The notes below the pieces were generated by a model. It searched no databases. It was not told the DNA's origin and saw nothing but the letters and a program-made list of their open reading frames with translations. A program made the position numbers and the translations under genes. Positions 8,444 through 18,833 of a DNA stretch of 52,942 nt are shown here, in pieces. Within the stretch, counting starts at the first letter, position 1. Each line of letters begins with the position of its first letter. The stretch is from Synergistaceae bacterium. GTDB lineage: Bacteria > Synergistota > Synergistia > Synergistales > Aminobacteriaceae. The stretch spans positions 1 to 52,942 of the forward strand of contig JAFRAH010000004.1 in assembly GCA_017405525.1 (NCBI GenBank), in the 5' to 3' direction.

Positions 8444-10004
8444 CACCGAGCGCGCGCGACTGCCTCACTGTTACTGTCCTCGTGTAGCAGGAGAATGCAT
8501 CATCGACAAATTCACGTTCAGGCTTCGGGGTAACCATGCTCACGACCGGGACAATCACGAACCCCGCAAGCATACAGAATGCCCCCGCGTTGATCGGCGA
8601 CCTCAAGAGCTCAGGGAACTCAGGACGCACAAATATATTCGCTACCATTACGACGCTGGAGAACACAAAGTTGACCCAGCATGACAGCTTAGTTACTCCC
8701 TTCCAGTAGAGGCTGTACATGAAAGGCGCGAGGAATGCCCCGGCCAATGCACCCCATGAAACGCCCATCAACTGCGCAATGAACGTAACGTTTGAGCGGT
8801 ACTGTATCAGGGCAAGTATTACGGATATTGCGATGAAGATTACGATTAAGACCTTCATGATGAAGAGCTGCTTCTTCTCGTCCATGTCCTTGATGATGTG
8901 GCCTTTCAGCATGTCGAGTGTGAGGGTTGAGCTTGAGGCAAGTACGAGTGATGATAGCGTTGACATTGAGGCCGAGAGAACGAGAATAACCACAACGCCG
9001 ATGAGAATATCCGGCAGGTTCGAGAGCATTACGGGGATAACCGAGTCGTAACCCTCAGAAGGAACACCCAAGCCTGAAGGGTCAAGCTGTGCAGTGAAGA
9101 GCCTCCCGAAGCCGCCCAAGAAGTAGCACCCTCCCGCAACTATCAGCGCAAAGAACGTAGATATTACCGTGCCCTTAGTGATGTCGCTCTCATTCTTGAT
9201 GGCGTAGAACTTCTGCACCATCTGAGGAAGTCCCCATGTCCCCAAGCTCGTAAGTATCACCACTCCCAGCAAGTTCACGGGGTCAGGGCCGAAGAATGAC
9301 GCGAAGACTCCCGGTGATTTAGCGAGCTCTGTCGCGGCGTGGGTGTCCTGAACCTGAGCGATGCCTGCAAGTGCCGAAGTAAACCCTCCCTTGCTCTCAA
9401 GAACTGCAACGATTACCGCCACTATTCCGATTAACATTATTATTCCCTGTATGAAGTCATTGATTGCCGTAGCCATGTAGCCACCAGCAACAACGTATAT
9501 CCCAGTCAATACGGCCATGATGACAACACACACCGAGTAATCCACGCTGAAGGCCATTCCGAAGAGACGTGAGAGTCCGTTATAGAGGCTTGCTGTGTAG
9601 GGTATCAGGAATATGAAGCATATCAATGATGCTGCTATCTTGAGAGCATCACTGTTGAAGCGTTTACCGAAGAAATCGGGCATTGTCGCACTCCCCAAGT
9701 ACTGGCTCATTATTCGCGTACGTCTTCCGAGAACCGCCCAGGCCATGAGCGAACCGATGAAGGCATTACCGAGTCCTGCCCATGTCGCCGCAATCCCGTA
9801 ACGCCACCCGAACTGACCGGCATATCCCACGAATACGACAGCCGAGAAGTAGCTAGTCCCGTAAGCGAACGCCGTCAGCCATGGCCCGACAGAACGTCCG
9901 CCCAGTACGAAGCCGTTTACGTCCGTTGAGTGCTTGCGGCAGTACAGGCCAATTCCGAGCATCAGCCCGAAGAATATCACTACAAGTATTATCTTGATGA
10001 GCAT
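8433..10004 (-). CDS. Sodium:solute symporter (SSS/PutP-like)
   Basis: 523 residues with about 13 hydrophobic helices spanning nearly the whole protein. SSS hallmarks: GGRSVGPWLTAFAYGTSYFSA near the N-terminus, VAGGYMATAINDFIQG (the conserved G-G-x-A-x-x-x-x-D-x-x-Q signature), and ASMSTLSSLVLASSSTLT. Imports a small solute with Na+. I place the start at ATG 10004, where helix 1 (LIKIILVVIFFG) begins and GGAAGTGAG lies upstream; a longer frame to 10070 adds an unlikely polar stretch. First gene of a three-gene minus-strand operon. Confidence 0.9.
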   Translation of the reverse strand: MLIKIILVVIFFGLMLGIGLYCRKHSTDVNGFVLGGRSVGPWLTAFAYGTSYFSAVVFVGYAGQFGWRYGIAATWAGLGNAFIGSLMAWAVLGRRTRIMSQYLGSATMPDFFGKRFNSDALKIAASLICFIFLIPYTASLYNGLSRLFGMAFSVDYSVCVVIMAVLTGIYVVAGGYMATAINDFIQGIIMLIGIVAVIVAVLESKGGFTSALAGIAQVQDTHAATELAKSPGVFASFFGPDPVNLLGVVILTSLGTWGLPQMVQKFYAIKNESDITKGTVISTFFALIVAGGCYFLGGFGRLFTAQLDPSGLGVPSEGYDSVIPVMLSNLPDILIGVVVILVLSASMSTLSSLVLASSSTLTLDMLKGHIIKDMDEKKQLFIMKVLIVIFIAISVILALIQYRSNVTFIAQLMGVSWGALAGAFLAPFMYSLYWKGVTKLSCWVNFVFSSVVMVANIFVRPEFPELLRSPINAGAFCMLAGFVIVPVVSMVTPKPEREFVDDAFSCYTRTVTVRQSRALGDDD

Positions 10005-10100
10005 GTTTGTTGTCTCACTTCCGCTAATTTTTCCGCACGAAAGATTAACCCCCTCACAGCCCAAAATCAACCCTCATAAATGCGCCCAGACTTGAGCCGC

Positions 10101-10133
10101 AAAAAAAGAACTCCCGGAATTTCTCCCGGAAGT
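10101..10133 (-). terminator. Terminator of the tRNA-Asn transcript
   Basis: ACTCCCGG (10110-10117) and CCGGAAGT (10126-10133) form a stem with one mismatch, followed on the minus strand by seven T (A-run 10101-10107). It is 28 bases beyond the tRNA 3' end. Confidence 0.65.
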
Positions 10134-10160
10134 CCTGTTGTCGTCATAATCATAAATTTT

Positions 10161-10236
10161 TGGCTCCACCACCAGGACTCGAACCTGGAACCTAATGATT
10201 AACAGTCATCCGCGCTGCCGATTGCGCTATGGTGGA
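10161..10236 (-). tRNA. tRNA-Asn (anticodon GTT)
   Basis: A 76-base cloverleaf on the minus strand: acceptor TCCACCA pairs with TGGTGGA, discriminator G, encoded CCA. The anticodon loop CTGTTAA gives GTT. The T-arm has the GGTTCGAGTCC pattern. All arms close. Confidence 0.95.
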
Positions 10237-10285
10237 ACAACAAGGGGAATTTTAACCCTTACCCCCCGATTTTGTCAACTATAGC

Positions 10286-10291
10286 TATAAT
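10286..10291 (+). promoter_or_regulatory. -10 box for the Tim44-like gene
   Basis: TATAAT in the context GCTATAATAC, 38 bases before the chosen start. No good -35 hexamer at 17 bases. Confidence 0.45.
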
Positions 10292-10328
10292 ACAGCCATA
10301 TTCCCAACAAGGAGGCATTCACTCACTC

Positions 10329-11315
10329 ATGAAACGCAAAATCATTCCCGGCATCATCGTAATCATCACCCTCATATTCGCCGGGATAGCATATTCAGAC
10401 TTCGGCAGCTTCTCCGGCAACTCTGACTACAGCACCTCAGAACGCAGCTCATCCTCCGGCGGCTCACCAGCCCCCCGACAGCCCCGCACATACACAGGCG
10501 GCTCAACATCAACACGCTCATATTCCGGCGGGAACGTCAACGTCATTCCCCGAACAGGAGGCTTCTCCACACGTTCCGGCTTCATGGACGATGACACGGA
10601 AGACGAGAGCTTCGACGAGATCGCAGGGGTTGTGTTCGTGCTGGTAGTGTTCTTCATCTTCTGGTTCATCATCAGCCGCAGGAAGAAACACCACAACGGC
10701 GAGCCCATAACCCTCAACGTTGACCAGTCAGTCAGGACACTCAACCCCATGAGCTCATACCTGGAGTTTGACCCGGAATTTGACGAGGAACGCATAAAGA
10801 CCCTCATGGGCAACCTCTACGTCCAGATGCAGGACACATGGCACGCAAAGGACATCTCACCTCTCAGGCCATACATGACAGACTCATTCTTCAGCCAGAT
10901 GGACAGGCAGCTTGACGCGTTCAGGAAGACAGGAAGGACTGACTACACCGAACGCATTGCAGTCCTCAGCGTGAGCCTCAAGGGCTGGAGGCAGTCGGCA
11001 GGAATGGACTACATCACCGTCGGCCTGAACTCACGGATTGTGTCATACGTTCTTGACGACAGGACGGGAAAGCTCCTCTCCGGCGACATGAACCGCGAGA
11101 AATTCATGGAGTACGAGATCGAGCTCTGCAGGAAGTCAGGCGCAACGACCTCACCCGCAACAGAAGGCACCCACTCGGCGACATGCCCCCACTGCGGAGC
11201 ACCGTTGAAGCTCAATGCCTCGGCTCAGTGCGAGTACTGCGGGAGCGTCATTGAGGCCGTCAACACTGACTGGGCGATTTGCGGAATGAGGGGAATCTCT
11301 CAGAGGACGGTGTGA
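10329..11315 (+). CDS. Membrane-anchored Tim44-like domain protein with C-terminal zinc ribbon
   Basis: 328 residues. Residues 1-20 are a hydrophobic signal or anchor (IIPGIIVIITLIFAGIAYS). Residues 25-90 are Ser/Gly/Arg-rich and low complexity. A second membrane span lies about 100-120 (VVFVLVVFFIFWFII). Residues about 145-270 match the Tim44-like/MRPL45 fold (FDEERIKTLMGNLYVQMQDTW). The end carries a zinc ribbon, CPHCG-x(n)-CEYCG. ATG 10329 follows AAGGAGG at 13 bases, a long spacing; the frame opens earlier but only with non-membrane residues. Function unknown; bacterial Tim44-like proteins are linked to envelope processes. Confidence 0.8.
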   Translation: MKRKIIPGIIVIITLIFAGIAYSDFGSFSGNSDYSTSERSSSSGGSPAPRQPRTYTGGSTSTRSYSGGNVNVIPRTGGFSTRSGFMDDDTEDESFDEIAGVVFVLVVFFIFWFIISRRKKHHNGEPITLNVDQSVRTLNPMSSYLEFDPEFDEERIKTLMGNLYVQMQDTWHAKDISPLRPYMTDSFFSQMDRQLDAFRKTGRTDYTERIAVLSVSLKGWRQSAGMDYITVGLNSRIVSYVLDDRTGKLLSGDMNREKFMEYEIELCRKSGATTSPATEGTHSATCPHCGAPLKLNASAQCEYCGSVIEAVNTDWAICGMRGISQRTV

Positions 11316-11316
11316 G

Positions 11317-12525
11317 ATGGAGGACAGCAAATTTCTCCGGCGCGGGGAATCCAAGAAGTTCCGGCGGGACAAGTGGGGAGGCTTCTGGGAGGACAGGGGA
11401 GACATTGACGGCTTCAGCATCTGGGCTCCTGCTCCTGACTGGGCGGGGAACATTAACTTCTACATTTTCGAGGGACCTAATATCTTCATTGAGACACAGA
11501 GCAAGCCTCTATGTGATGTCCCGGAAATGAGGACGGGAGCAATGCCTATAGATGACGGAAATTTTCTGCTCACCACTGAGGAGAAGGACGAGCTTTTACG
11601 GACTGACCCACACGCCGGGAAGTTCATACGTCCCTTCATGAATGGCAAGGAGTTCATCAACCGTATACCCCGCTGGTGCTTGTGGCTGAAAGATGCCGAG
11701 CCTGCAGACGTGAGGAAATGCCCGCGAGTTCTTGAGAGGATAGAGAGAGTCCGGGAGTTCAGGAAGAAGAGCACAAGGGGAGCAACAAAGAGGCTGGCTG
11801 ATACCCCGATGCTTTTTGCCGATGCTTTCGAGAGCAAGACGAATTACCTTGCAATCCCTAAGACATCATCAGAGACAAGAAAATATATCCCGATGGCTTG
11901 GCTTACTCCTGACATCATAGCGGGCGATGCGTTGTTCGTGTGCGATGGTGTGAGCCTGTATCACTTCGGCGTGCTCATGTCGTCCGTACATATGGCGTGG
12001 GTAAGGTGCATAAGCGGCAGACTCACTAGCAGGTTGCGTTACTCAACTACGCTCGACTATAACGCGTTCCCATGGCCTGAACGTCCCAAGTACCCGGTGC
12101 CTCCCGAAAGATTCCCTGAAGGCAACCCCTACAAGGTGGCAATCGAGAAATCAGCACAGGCAATCCTCGACGCGCGCGCGAAATATCCCCGTAGCTCACT
12201 GGCAGATCTCTACGATGAGCGGACGATGCCCCCGGAACTCAGGAAAGCTCACAACGATAACGACGAGGCAGTCATGGCCGCTTACGGTTTCACGAGGCAC
12301 TACGAGGACGCTAAGATGCACGACGAGGACATAACGATTGCCCTCATGTACATGTACAAGGACTTGACGGGTTGCGATGAGCCGGGACGCAAGGACTACC
12401 CTAACCGCCCGTTGTGGGTGAGGTACTGCCCGGAGGACGCTGACGATGACGAGCTGGAGAACCTGGAGCTCTACCGGAGGATGTGGCCGGGTAATCCGGG
12501 GCTTGACGGTGTGGAATGGGAGTAG
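11317..12525 (+). pseudogene. C-terminal half of an MmeI-type (type IIG) restriction-modification enzyme
   Basis: 402-codon open frame matching only the target-recognition and C-terminal regions of MmeI/YeeA-like type IIG enzymes: IFIETQSKPLCDVPEM, PMNDGN-like spacing, KFIRPFMNGKEFINRIPRWC, RLTSRLRYSTTLDYNAFPWP and a tail with ARAKYPRSSLADLYD. The N-terminal nuclease and the methylase motifs (FxGxG, NPPY) are absent, and residues 1-45 do not resemble the family. It begins one base after the Tim44-like stop. It is either a remnant left by a deletion or a stand-alone specificity domain; I favour a remnant because no other restriction gene is nearby. The frame is intact across 1.2 kb. Confidence 0.75.
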
Positions 12526-12539
12526 TCAGGCAGAGGAAC

Positions 12540-12545
12540 TATAAT
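12540..12545 (+). promoter_or_regulatory. -10 box for the SH3 protein gene
   Basis: TATAAT 28 bases before the start of the next gene, just after the restriction-enzyme fragment. Confidence 0.45.
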
Positions 12546-12573
12546 AGCCTCAAAACATGAAGGAGGAACAACA

Positions 12574-13221
12574 ATGCGCAAAATCCTAGCAGTACTCACA
12601 GCCATAATACTGGTCTCAGCAATTCCGGCCATGTCCGCCGAACGCTTCGTGTCTTTCCCGACGCTCGGTGTGTGCACGGGCTCATCAGTGCGTTACCGTG
12701 GCGAACCCAACACGAGGGGCGAAATCTGGGGCCGCCTTGAACTTGACGAGAAGGTCATAGTTGAGGGCCGCAAAGTCGTGAACGGTGAAGTGTGGTACGA
12801 GATTTCCCCGAAAGACGCTCAGGACTCGGCATATGTCTTCGGAAAATACCTTGTCCCGTACTTTGACGAGGATACCCAGAGTTCCCCTGCCGGCAAGATG
12901 ATTATTGACGTTCTCAAGACCTACTGCCCCTACAGGGATCATGACTATTGGGGCGAATATGACGGGGAGTACGATTACCCGGAGGTCAGGAGGAAGTTCG
13001 ACAGTCAGGGCTGGCTGGTGAGGGTTGAGGCGTGGAACCCAAGCAAGGATTTCGGCTTCGGAGATATTCACATAGGCGACAGTGAGGAAAAGCTCACGGA
13101 GATTCTCGGAGACCCTGACGAGGACACCGGCCCGGAACGTATATACATGGCCGGTAGTTCAGCGTCCCTAACGTTCAGGGTGGAGGACGGGAAGATTACC
13201 CGGATGATCTACGAGGAATAG
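12574..13221 (+). CDS. Exported SH3-like domain protein
   Basis: 215 residues. Signal peptide 1-21 (hydrophobic core LAVLTAIILVSAIPA, cleavage near MSA-ER). Residues about 30-90 look like a bacterial SH3 (SH3_3) domain: GSSVRYRGEPNTRGEIWGRL, then VNGEVWYEI and the Y-V-F-G-K-Y-L-V end strand. The C-terminal half (120-215), ending in an IHIGDSEEKLTEILGDP segment, resembles the short repeat found in many exported SH3 proteins of gut anaerobes. Probably binds peptidoglycan or another envelope ligand. GAAGGAGGAA lies six bases before ATG. Confidence 0.75.
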   Translation: MRKILAVLTAIILVSAIPAMSAERFVSFPTLGVCTGSSVRYRGEPNTRGEIWGRLELDEKVIVEGRKVVNGEVWYEISPKDAQDSAYVFGKYLVPYFDEDTQSSPAGKMIIDVLKTYCPYRDHDYWGEYDGEYDYPEVRRKFDSQGWLVRVEAWNPSKDFGFGDIHIGDSEEKLTEILGDPDEDTGPERIYMAGSSASLTFRVEDGKITRMIYEE

Positions 13222-13233
13222 GGAGCACAAAAA

Positions 13234-13268
13234 ATCCCCGGAGGCCGCGTGAAAAAGCCTTCGGGGAT
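13234..13268. terminator. Bidirectional terminator, mainly of groEL
   Basis: ATCCCCGGAGGC pairs with GCCTTCGGGGAT (one G-T) across an 11-base loop. Six A just before the stem provide the T-run for the minus-strand groES-groEL transcript. Confidence 0.8.
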
Positions 13269-13299
13269 ATTGTTATTCTGCGTGTGTCTTTGGCCGGGT

Positions 13300-14955
<1,656 letters not shown>

Positions 14956-15246
14956 TTACTTCTCTACTATTGCAAGAACATCACGCTCGCTGAATATCAC
15001 GAGTTCTTCACCGTCAAGTTTTACCTCTGTCCCTGCGTACTTGCTGAATATTATCCTGTCTCCTACCTTCACTTCAACGGGCTGTTTCTGGCCGTTGTCG
15101 AGAACTTTACCCGTTCCTACTGCGATTACTTCGCCTTCAGTGGGCTTCTCTTTTGCTGTGTCGGGAAGGAAGAGTCCGCTTTTGGTTTTCTCTTCGCGCT
15201 CAAGAACCTTCACTACTATCCTGTCGCCTAATGGTTTAAGTTTCAT
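14956..15246 (-). CDS. groS: Co-chaperonin GroES (Hsp10)
   Basis: 96 residues, normal length. Starts [12 protein letters not shown], has the mobile-loop region [18 protein letters not shown] and ends [11 protein letters not shown]. The start ATG 15246 has AAGGAGG nine bases upstream; an earlier in-frame ATG (15279) would place the start inside the CIRCE operator. Confidence 0.97.
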   Translation of the reverse strand: MKLKPLGDRIVVKVLEREEKTKSGLFLPDTAKEKPTEGEVIAVGTGKVLDNGQKQPVEVKVGDRIIFSKYAGTEVKLDGEELVIFSERDVLAIVEK

Positions 15247-15268
15247 GGTTATGTGCCTCCTTGATTTA

Positions 15269-15295
15269 ATGGCACTCAACTTTACAGAGTGCTAA
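15269..15295 (-). promoter_or_regulatory. CIRCE operator (HrcA-binding inverted repeat)
   Basis: GGCACTC-N9-GAGTGCTAA (plus-strand reading), 23-49 bases upstream of groES; the right arm matches the CIRCE consensus fully and the left arm differs at two outer bases. This implies heat-shock control by HrcA, whose gene is not in the window. Confidence 0.9.
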
Positions 15296-15381
15296 TCAGA
15301 CAACGCGGGGAATATTACCCCTTAAGCCCGAAAAACGCAATAGTCAATTTTACGTAGAGCCTGAAGCAAGATGAAGCTGTG

Positions 15382-15387
15382 TATAAT
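15382..15387 (+). promoter_or_regulatory. -10 box of the cupin operon
   Basis: TATAAT, 39 bases before ATG 15426. The divergent groES unit lies upstream. Confidence 0.45.
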
Positions 15388-15425
15388 AGCCAGCATCCCA
15401 ATAACAACTTAAGGAGGAATAAACC

Positions 15426-15488
15426 ATGCCCGTAATCACAGTAGAGGCAGGTCGTTTCACGAAGAAACAGGAGGAAGTGAGGCCATGA
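15426..15488 (+). CDS. 20-residue tautomerase stub or coupling leader peptide
   Basis: Short frame starting MPVITVEAGRFTKKQ, which is the start of 4-oxalocrotonate tautomerase-family proteins including the catalytic Pro-2, then a stop at TGA 15486. It has the best ribosome site of the operon (TAAGGAGGAATAAACC-ATG). Its stop overlaps the next start as ATGA, so it should deliver ribosomes to the cupin gene. Most likely a deletion relic of a tautomerase gene that now works as a leader (inference). At 20 residues it cannot form the tautomerase fold. Confidence 0.65.
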   Translation: MPVITVEAGRFTKKQEEVRP

Positions 15489-16615
15489 AGATACTTTTTC
15501 TCATTCTTGCGGCAATGCTCTTCACGTCCTCGGCACATGCACACACGGTTTTTGCCCCCGAAGGTAAGACGCTCAAAGTTCATTGGGCAGTCCTCACGTC
15601 AAAGCCCGGCAAGATGTCCGACATGGCCGCAATAAGTTCCCGGACAGTCGCAAAGTTCACCCCCAGCGAGGCAGGAAGTTACGCGCTCTATGGTGCAGTT
15701 GACCGCAATAACCCTGACGTTATGCGCATCCTTGAGGTCTACGAGGACGAGGTAGCCTATCAGGTTCACAGGGACAGCGAGGGCTTCAAGGCATTCATTG
15801 AGGAACGAAAGCCCATACTTGAGAGCCTCAAGATATTACCCGTTGACCCTATAGTGCTTGAGCAGAAAAAGGAGGGCACTGGCCACACGGTCATAATGTC
15901 GCTGGTTGAGGTCAGGCCTGAGAGCCTGGAGGCATTCAGGACACTCACAGCTCAGGAGATGACGAGGGCAGTCGCTGAAGTTCCGGGGGTTATGGCGATG
16001 TTCGCGACAAGTGAGAAGGATGAACGCCGCAACTTCATTCACACCCTCGAAGTTTACGCGGATGATGCGGCAATGGAGAGCTACACACACTCAGAGGAAT
16101 ACCAATCATACAGGAAGAAGGCAGACACAATGACAGAATCACGCAAGGACTTCACGAACAACCCCGCAAATGTTACGCTCAGCAGCAAGGGGCTTCACCT
16201 CACGCCCGACGGCCAGGAATTGAGCGCGTTCCCTCTCGGCAATCCCAACACGGCATATTCACAGTACTTTGACGGACAGAGCTACCTTGCCCCGCTCTCG
16301 ACACAGCAGGTAGGCATCTTCAACGTAACGTTTGAGCCCGGCTGCCGCAATCACTGGCACATTCACCACGCAAAGGCAGGAGGCGGCCAGATACTCGTTG
16401 TTGTGTCAGGCAGGGGGTACTATCAGGAATGGGGAAAGCCCGCCCAGGAGCTCAAGCCCGGCGATGTCGTGAACATTCCTGCGGGGGTAAAGCACTGGCA
16501 CGGCGCGGCAAAAGACTCATGGTTCCAGCACCTTGCAGTCGAGGTTGCCGGGGAAGAGACCTCAAACGAATGGTGCGAGGCTGTTGACCCCGAAGAATAC
16601 GCAAAGCTGAAGTAG
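15485..16615 (+). CDS. Exported double ABM-domain protein with C-terminal cupin
   Basis: 376 residues. Signal peptide 1-19 (cleavage after AHA). Two antibiotic-biosynthesis-monooxygenase-like ferredoxin-fold domains follow, about 25-115 and 125-225 (SYALYGAV..; EVPGVMAMFATSE with HTLEVYADDAAMESYTHSEEY). A cupin barrel occupies 250-350 with the metal ligands HWHIHH, GRGYYQEWG and H-W-H-G in IPAGVKHWHG. Combining ABM and cupin parts with an N-terminal tautomerase stub suggests a redox or quinone-like small-molecule role outside the cytoplasm; substrate unknown. Start ATG 15485 overlaps the stub stop. Confidence 0.82.
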   Translation: MKILFLILAAMLFTSSAHAHTVFAPEGKTLKVHWAVLTSKPGKMSDMAAISSRTVAKFTPSEAGSYALYGAVDRNNPDVMRILEVYEDEVAYQVHRDSEGFKAFIEERKPILESLKILPVDPIVLEQKKEGTGHTVIMSLVEVRPESLEAFRTLTAQEMTRAVAEVPGVMAMFATSEKDERRNFIHTLEVYADDAAMESYTHSEEYQSYRKKADTMTESRKDFTNNPANVTLSSKGLHLTPDGQELSAFPLGNPNTAYSQYFDGQSYLAPLSTQQVGIFNVTFEPGCRNHWHIHHAKAGGGQILVVVSGRGYYQEWGKPAQELKPGDVVNIPAGVKHWHGAAKDSWFQHLAVEVAGEETSNEWCEAVDPEEYAKLK

Positions 16616-16626
16616 TGAGGCACGTC

Positions 16627-17982
16627 ATGAGGATAGTACTAGCTCTTGCAGTGGCCTTGATGATGTCGGGATGTGCTTTTGGCGGTGATGGTTTCGTTCA
16701 CGTTAAGGGAGGCTCGTTCATGATGGGCAGCCCTGAGTCCGAGAACTGGCGGAGTGATGACGAACTACAGCACCGCGTTACTGTCGGGGACTTCTGGATT
16801 TCCCCGCGCGAGGTTACACAGGGTGAGTACATGGCACTCGTCAACGGCAACCCCTCAACATTCACCGGGGATGACCTGCCTGTGGAGAATGTTACGTGGC
16901 TTGAGGCTGTCATGTTCTGCAACGTGAAGAGTGAGGCCGCCGGGTTGAAGCCTGCCTACAAGGTTGACGGTGCAAAAGTAACGTGGGACTTGTCCGCTGA
17001 CGGCTACCGACTGCCTACTGAAGCTGAGTGGGAATATTCCTGCCGTGCCGGGACAACAACGCCCTTCAACCTTGAGCACTCAATCGGAGCAGAAGAAGCC
17101 AACTTTTACGGACATTACCCCTACGAGATAGAGGAGAACTACTTTTCACAGCACAAGCTCACGACAAAACCCGGCATCTATCGCGGAACAACCGTTGCGC
17201 CCGGACAATTCCCTCCGAACAAGCTGGGTCTCTACGACATGCACGGGAACGTTGGCGAGTGGTGCTGGGACATCTACGCACCCTATGACGTTACGGCGGC
17301 CATGAACCCCACGGGCCCAGAGTCAGGAACCCGGCGAGTGAACCGCGGGGGTGGCTGGAACGATTTCGCGAAGAACATGCGCTCGGCTTATCGTGCGGCG
17401 GCTCCACAAGAACGCAGGCTCTACAACGTCGGCATCAGGCTTGCGCGCGGGGCAGTAGGTACGGGGTTAATCTCGTCTCAGGCAGTGCAGGAGACTTCAG
17501 GCTCAGGGGGCAGGAAGGTGCTGATAGCCTACTTCACCTGGAGCGGGAACACTCAGGGAATAGCCTACGAGATACAGAAGCAGACGGGCGCGGAGATATT
17601 CGAGATTGTCCCGGAAAAAGCATACTCGGAGAACTACAACACAGTTTTGCGTGAGGCTCAGAGAGACCAGCACAGGAGGGCAAGGCCAAAGCTCAGGACT
17701 CACATTCAGGATTTCGCGCAGTATGACGTTATCATGCTTGGTTATCCGAACTGGTGGGCGAGTATTCCTGCTCCTGTTGCATCGTTCCTTGAGGAGTATG
17801 ACTTCAGCGGGAAAACTATAATGCCTTTCTGCTCACATGGTGGCGGCAGGTTTGGGCAGAGCTTGACGGCAATCGCTAAACTTGCTCCGAAGGCAGTAAT
17901 CACTGAGGGATTATCCGTGCACTATTCGGGCGGCGGGAGGCTCAAGGACGATATAGCGCGCTGGCTTTCAGCGAACAGGTAG
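16627..17982 (+). CDS. Lipoprotein fusing a SUMF1/FGE-type domain to a flavodoxin
   Basis: 451 residues. Lipoprotein signal with lipobox LMMSGC (Cys-16 lipidated). Residues about 22-280 form a formylglycine-generating-enzyme-like (FGE-sulfatase) domain: GGSFMMGSP, RLPTEAEWEYSCRAGT, GLYDMHGNVGEWCWD, RVNRGGGWND and GIRLAR. Residues about 300-451 are a flavodoxin domain (KVLIAYFTWSGNT phosphate loop; GYPNWWASIPAPVASFLEEYDFSGKTIMPFCSHGGGRFG). The fusion is unusual: a C-type-lectin-like fold with a flavin carrier at the envelope. ATG 16627 is used because AGTGAGG precedes it and it gives a clean signal peptide; GTG 16615 is the alternative. Operon with the cupin gene. Confidence 0.85.
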   Translation: MRIVLALAVALMMSGCAFGGDGFVHVKGGSFMMGSPESENWRSDDELQHRVTVGDFWISPREVTQGEYMALVNGNPSTFTGDDLPVENVTWLEAVMFCNVKSEAAGLKPAYKVDGAKVTWDLSADGYRLPTEAEWEYSCRAGTTTPFNLEHSIGAEEANFYGHYPYEIEENYFSQHKLTTKPGIYRGTTVAPGQFPPNKLGLYDMHGNVGEWCWDIYAPYDVTAAMNPTGPESGTRRVNRGGGWNDFAKNMRSAYRAAAPQERRLYNVGIRLARGAVGTGLISSQAVQETSGSGGRKVLIAYFTWSGNTQGIAYEIQKQTGAEIFEIVPEKAYSENYNTVLREAQRDQHRRARPKLRTHIQDFAQYDVIMLGYPNWWASIPAPVASFLEEYDFSGKTIMPFCSHGGGRFGQSLTAIAKLAPKAVITEGLSVHYSGGGRLKDDIARWLSANR

Positions 17983-18064
17983 GACACTTCAGCACATAAA
18001 GGATAGAATATAGCCGTGCCTGTTTTATTCGGGTGCGGTTATTTTTATGGGAGTGATCGTGTTA

Positions 18065-18775
18065 ATGTCGAGTGGAATCTTCAAATTCATGTTGTCATCA
18101 GGAGCAGTCAGGTATCTCGGTGCGTTCCTCTGGGGAATTTCGAGCGTAATACTCAGCCCCTGCGGAATAAGCATCATCCCCCTAGTTGTCGGTTATGTTG
18201 CCAACACCGATACCCCTTCACACTTCCGGGCATTCACCATCTCATGCGCCTTCTGTCTCGGAATAGTCATCAACTTAATGCTAGTTGGCTTCGTCATGTC
18301 TGGAATAGGTACAATCTTCGGAGGATATGAACGCCTCCTGACGCTCATAACTGCCGGGGTTTTCGTCATCATGGGTCTTCACTTGGTGGGAGTGTTGCGG
18401 GTGAAGTTCTTTGCGCTTGGTTCGGGGGCTAAGGGTACTGAGAGCCAGAACATGAAGGGTGCTGTGGTTTTGGGCATAGTTTCAGGGCTTGCCATCGGGC
18501 CGTGCAGTATCGCCTATGTCAGCCCGGTGCTCTCTCTCGCAATGTCCGAAGCATCCGGCGGATTCATGAGTTCGGCAGGTCTCGTACTGTCCTATGCTCT
18601 GGGTTATAGTGCCGTTCTTGTATGTGCCGGGACGTTCGCGCAGATATTCTCGTACTACCTTCACAGCGGGGATAACGGGATAATTGGCCTTGCGGTTAAG
18701 GCGGTGAATATTTTGTGCGGTGTAGTGCTGGTATTCGGTGGGGTATATTTGGCCTTTGAGGTGATAAGGCTGTAG
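18065..18775 (+). CDS. ccdA: CcdA/DsbD-type thiol-disulfide electron transporter
   Basis: 236 residues with about six membrane helices in two pseudo-symmetric halves. Each half has the family's proline-cysteine site (SPCGISIIPL near residue 31, GPCSIAYVSPVL near residue 146), the cysteines that relay reducing power across the inner membrane. It follows the SUMF1-flavodoxin lipoprotein by 82 bases, so it may feed electrons to it or keep its cysteines reduced (inference). Start ATG 18065 has GGGAG ten bases upstream; GTG 18059 and ATG 18047 are in frame. Confidence 0.85.
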   Translation: MSSGIFKFMLSSGAVRYLGAFLWGISSVILSPCGISIIPLVVGYVANTDTPSHFRAFTISCAFCLGIVINLMLVGFVMSGIGTIFGGYERLLTLITAGVFVIMGLHLVGVLRVKFFALGSGAKGTESQNMKGAVVLGIVSGLAIGPCSIAYVSPVLSLAMSEASGGFMSSAGLVLSYALGYSAVLVCAGTFAQIFSYYLHSGDNGIIGLAVKAVNILCGVVLVFGGVYLAFEVIRL

Positions 18776-18791
18776 TCCCGGAAAACAAAGA

Positions 18792-18825
18792 AACCTGAGA
18801 AGGTCTCCTTAATGCCTCTCAGGTT
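18792..18825. terminator. Bidirectional terminator between convergent genes
   Basis: AACCTGAGA (18792-18800) and TCTCAGGTT (18817-18825) are perfectly complementary. T-runs are poor on both sides, so efficiency is uncertain. It separates the CcdA-like gene from the TROVE gene. Confidence 0.6.
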
Positions 18826-18833
18826 CTTACACT

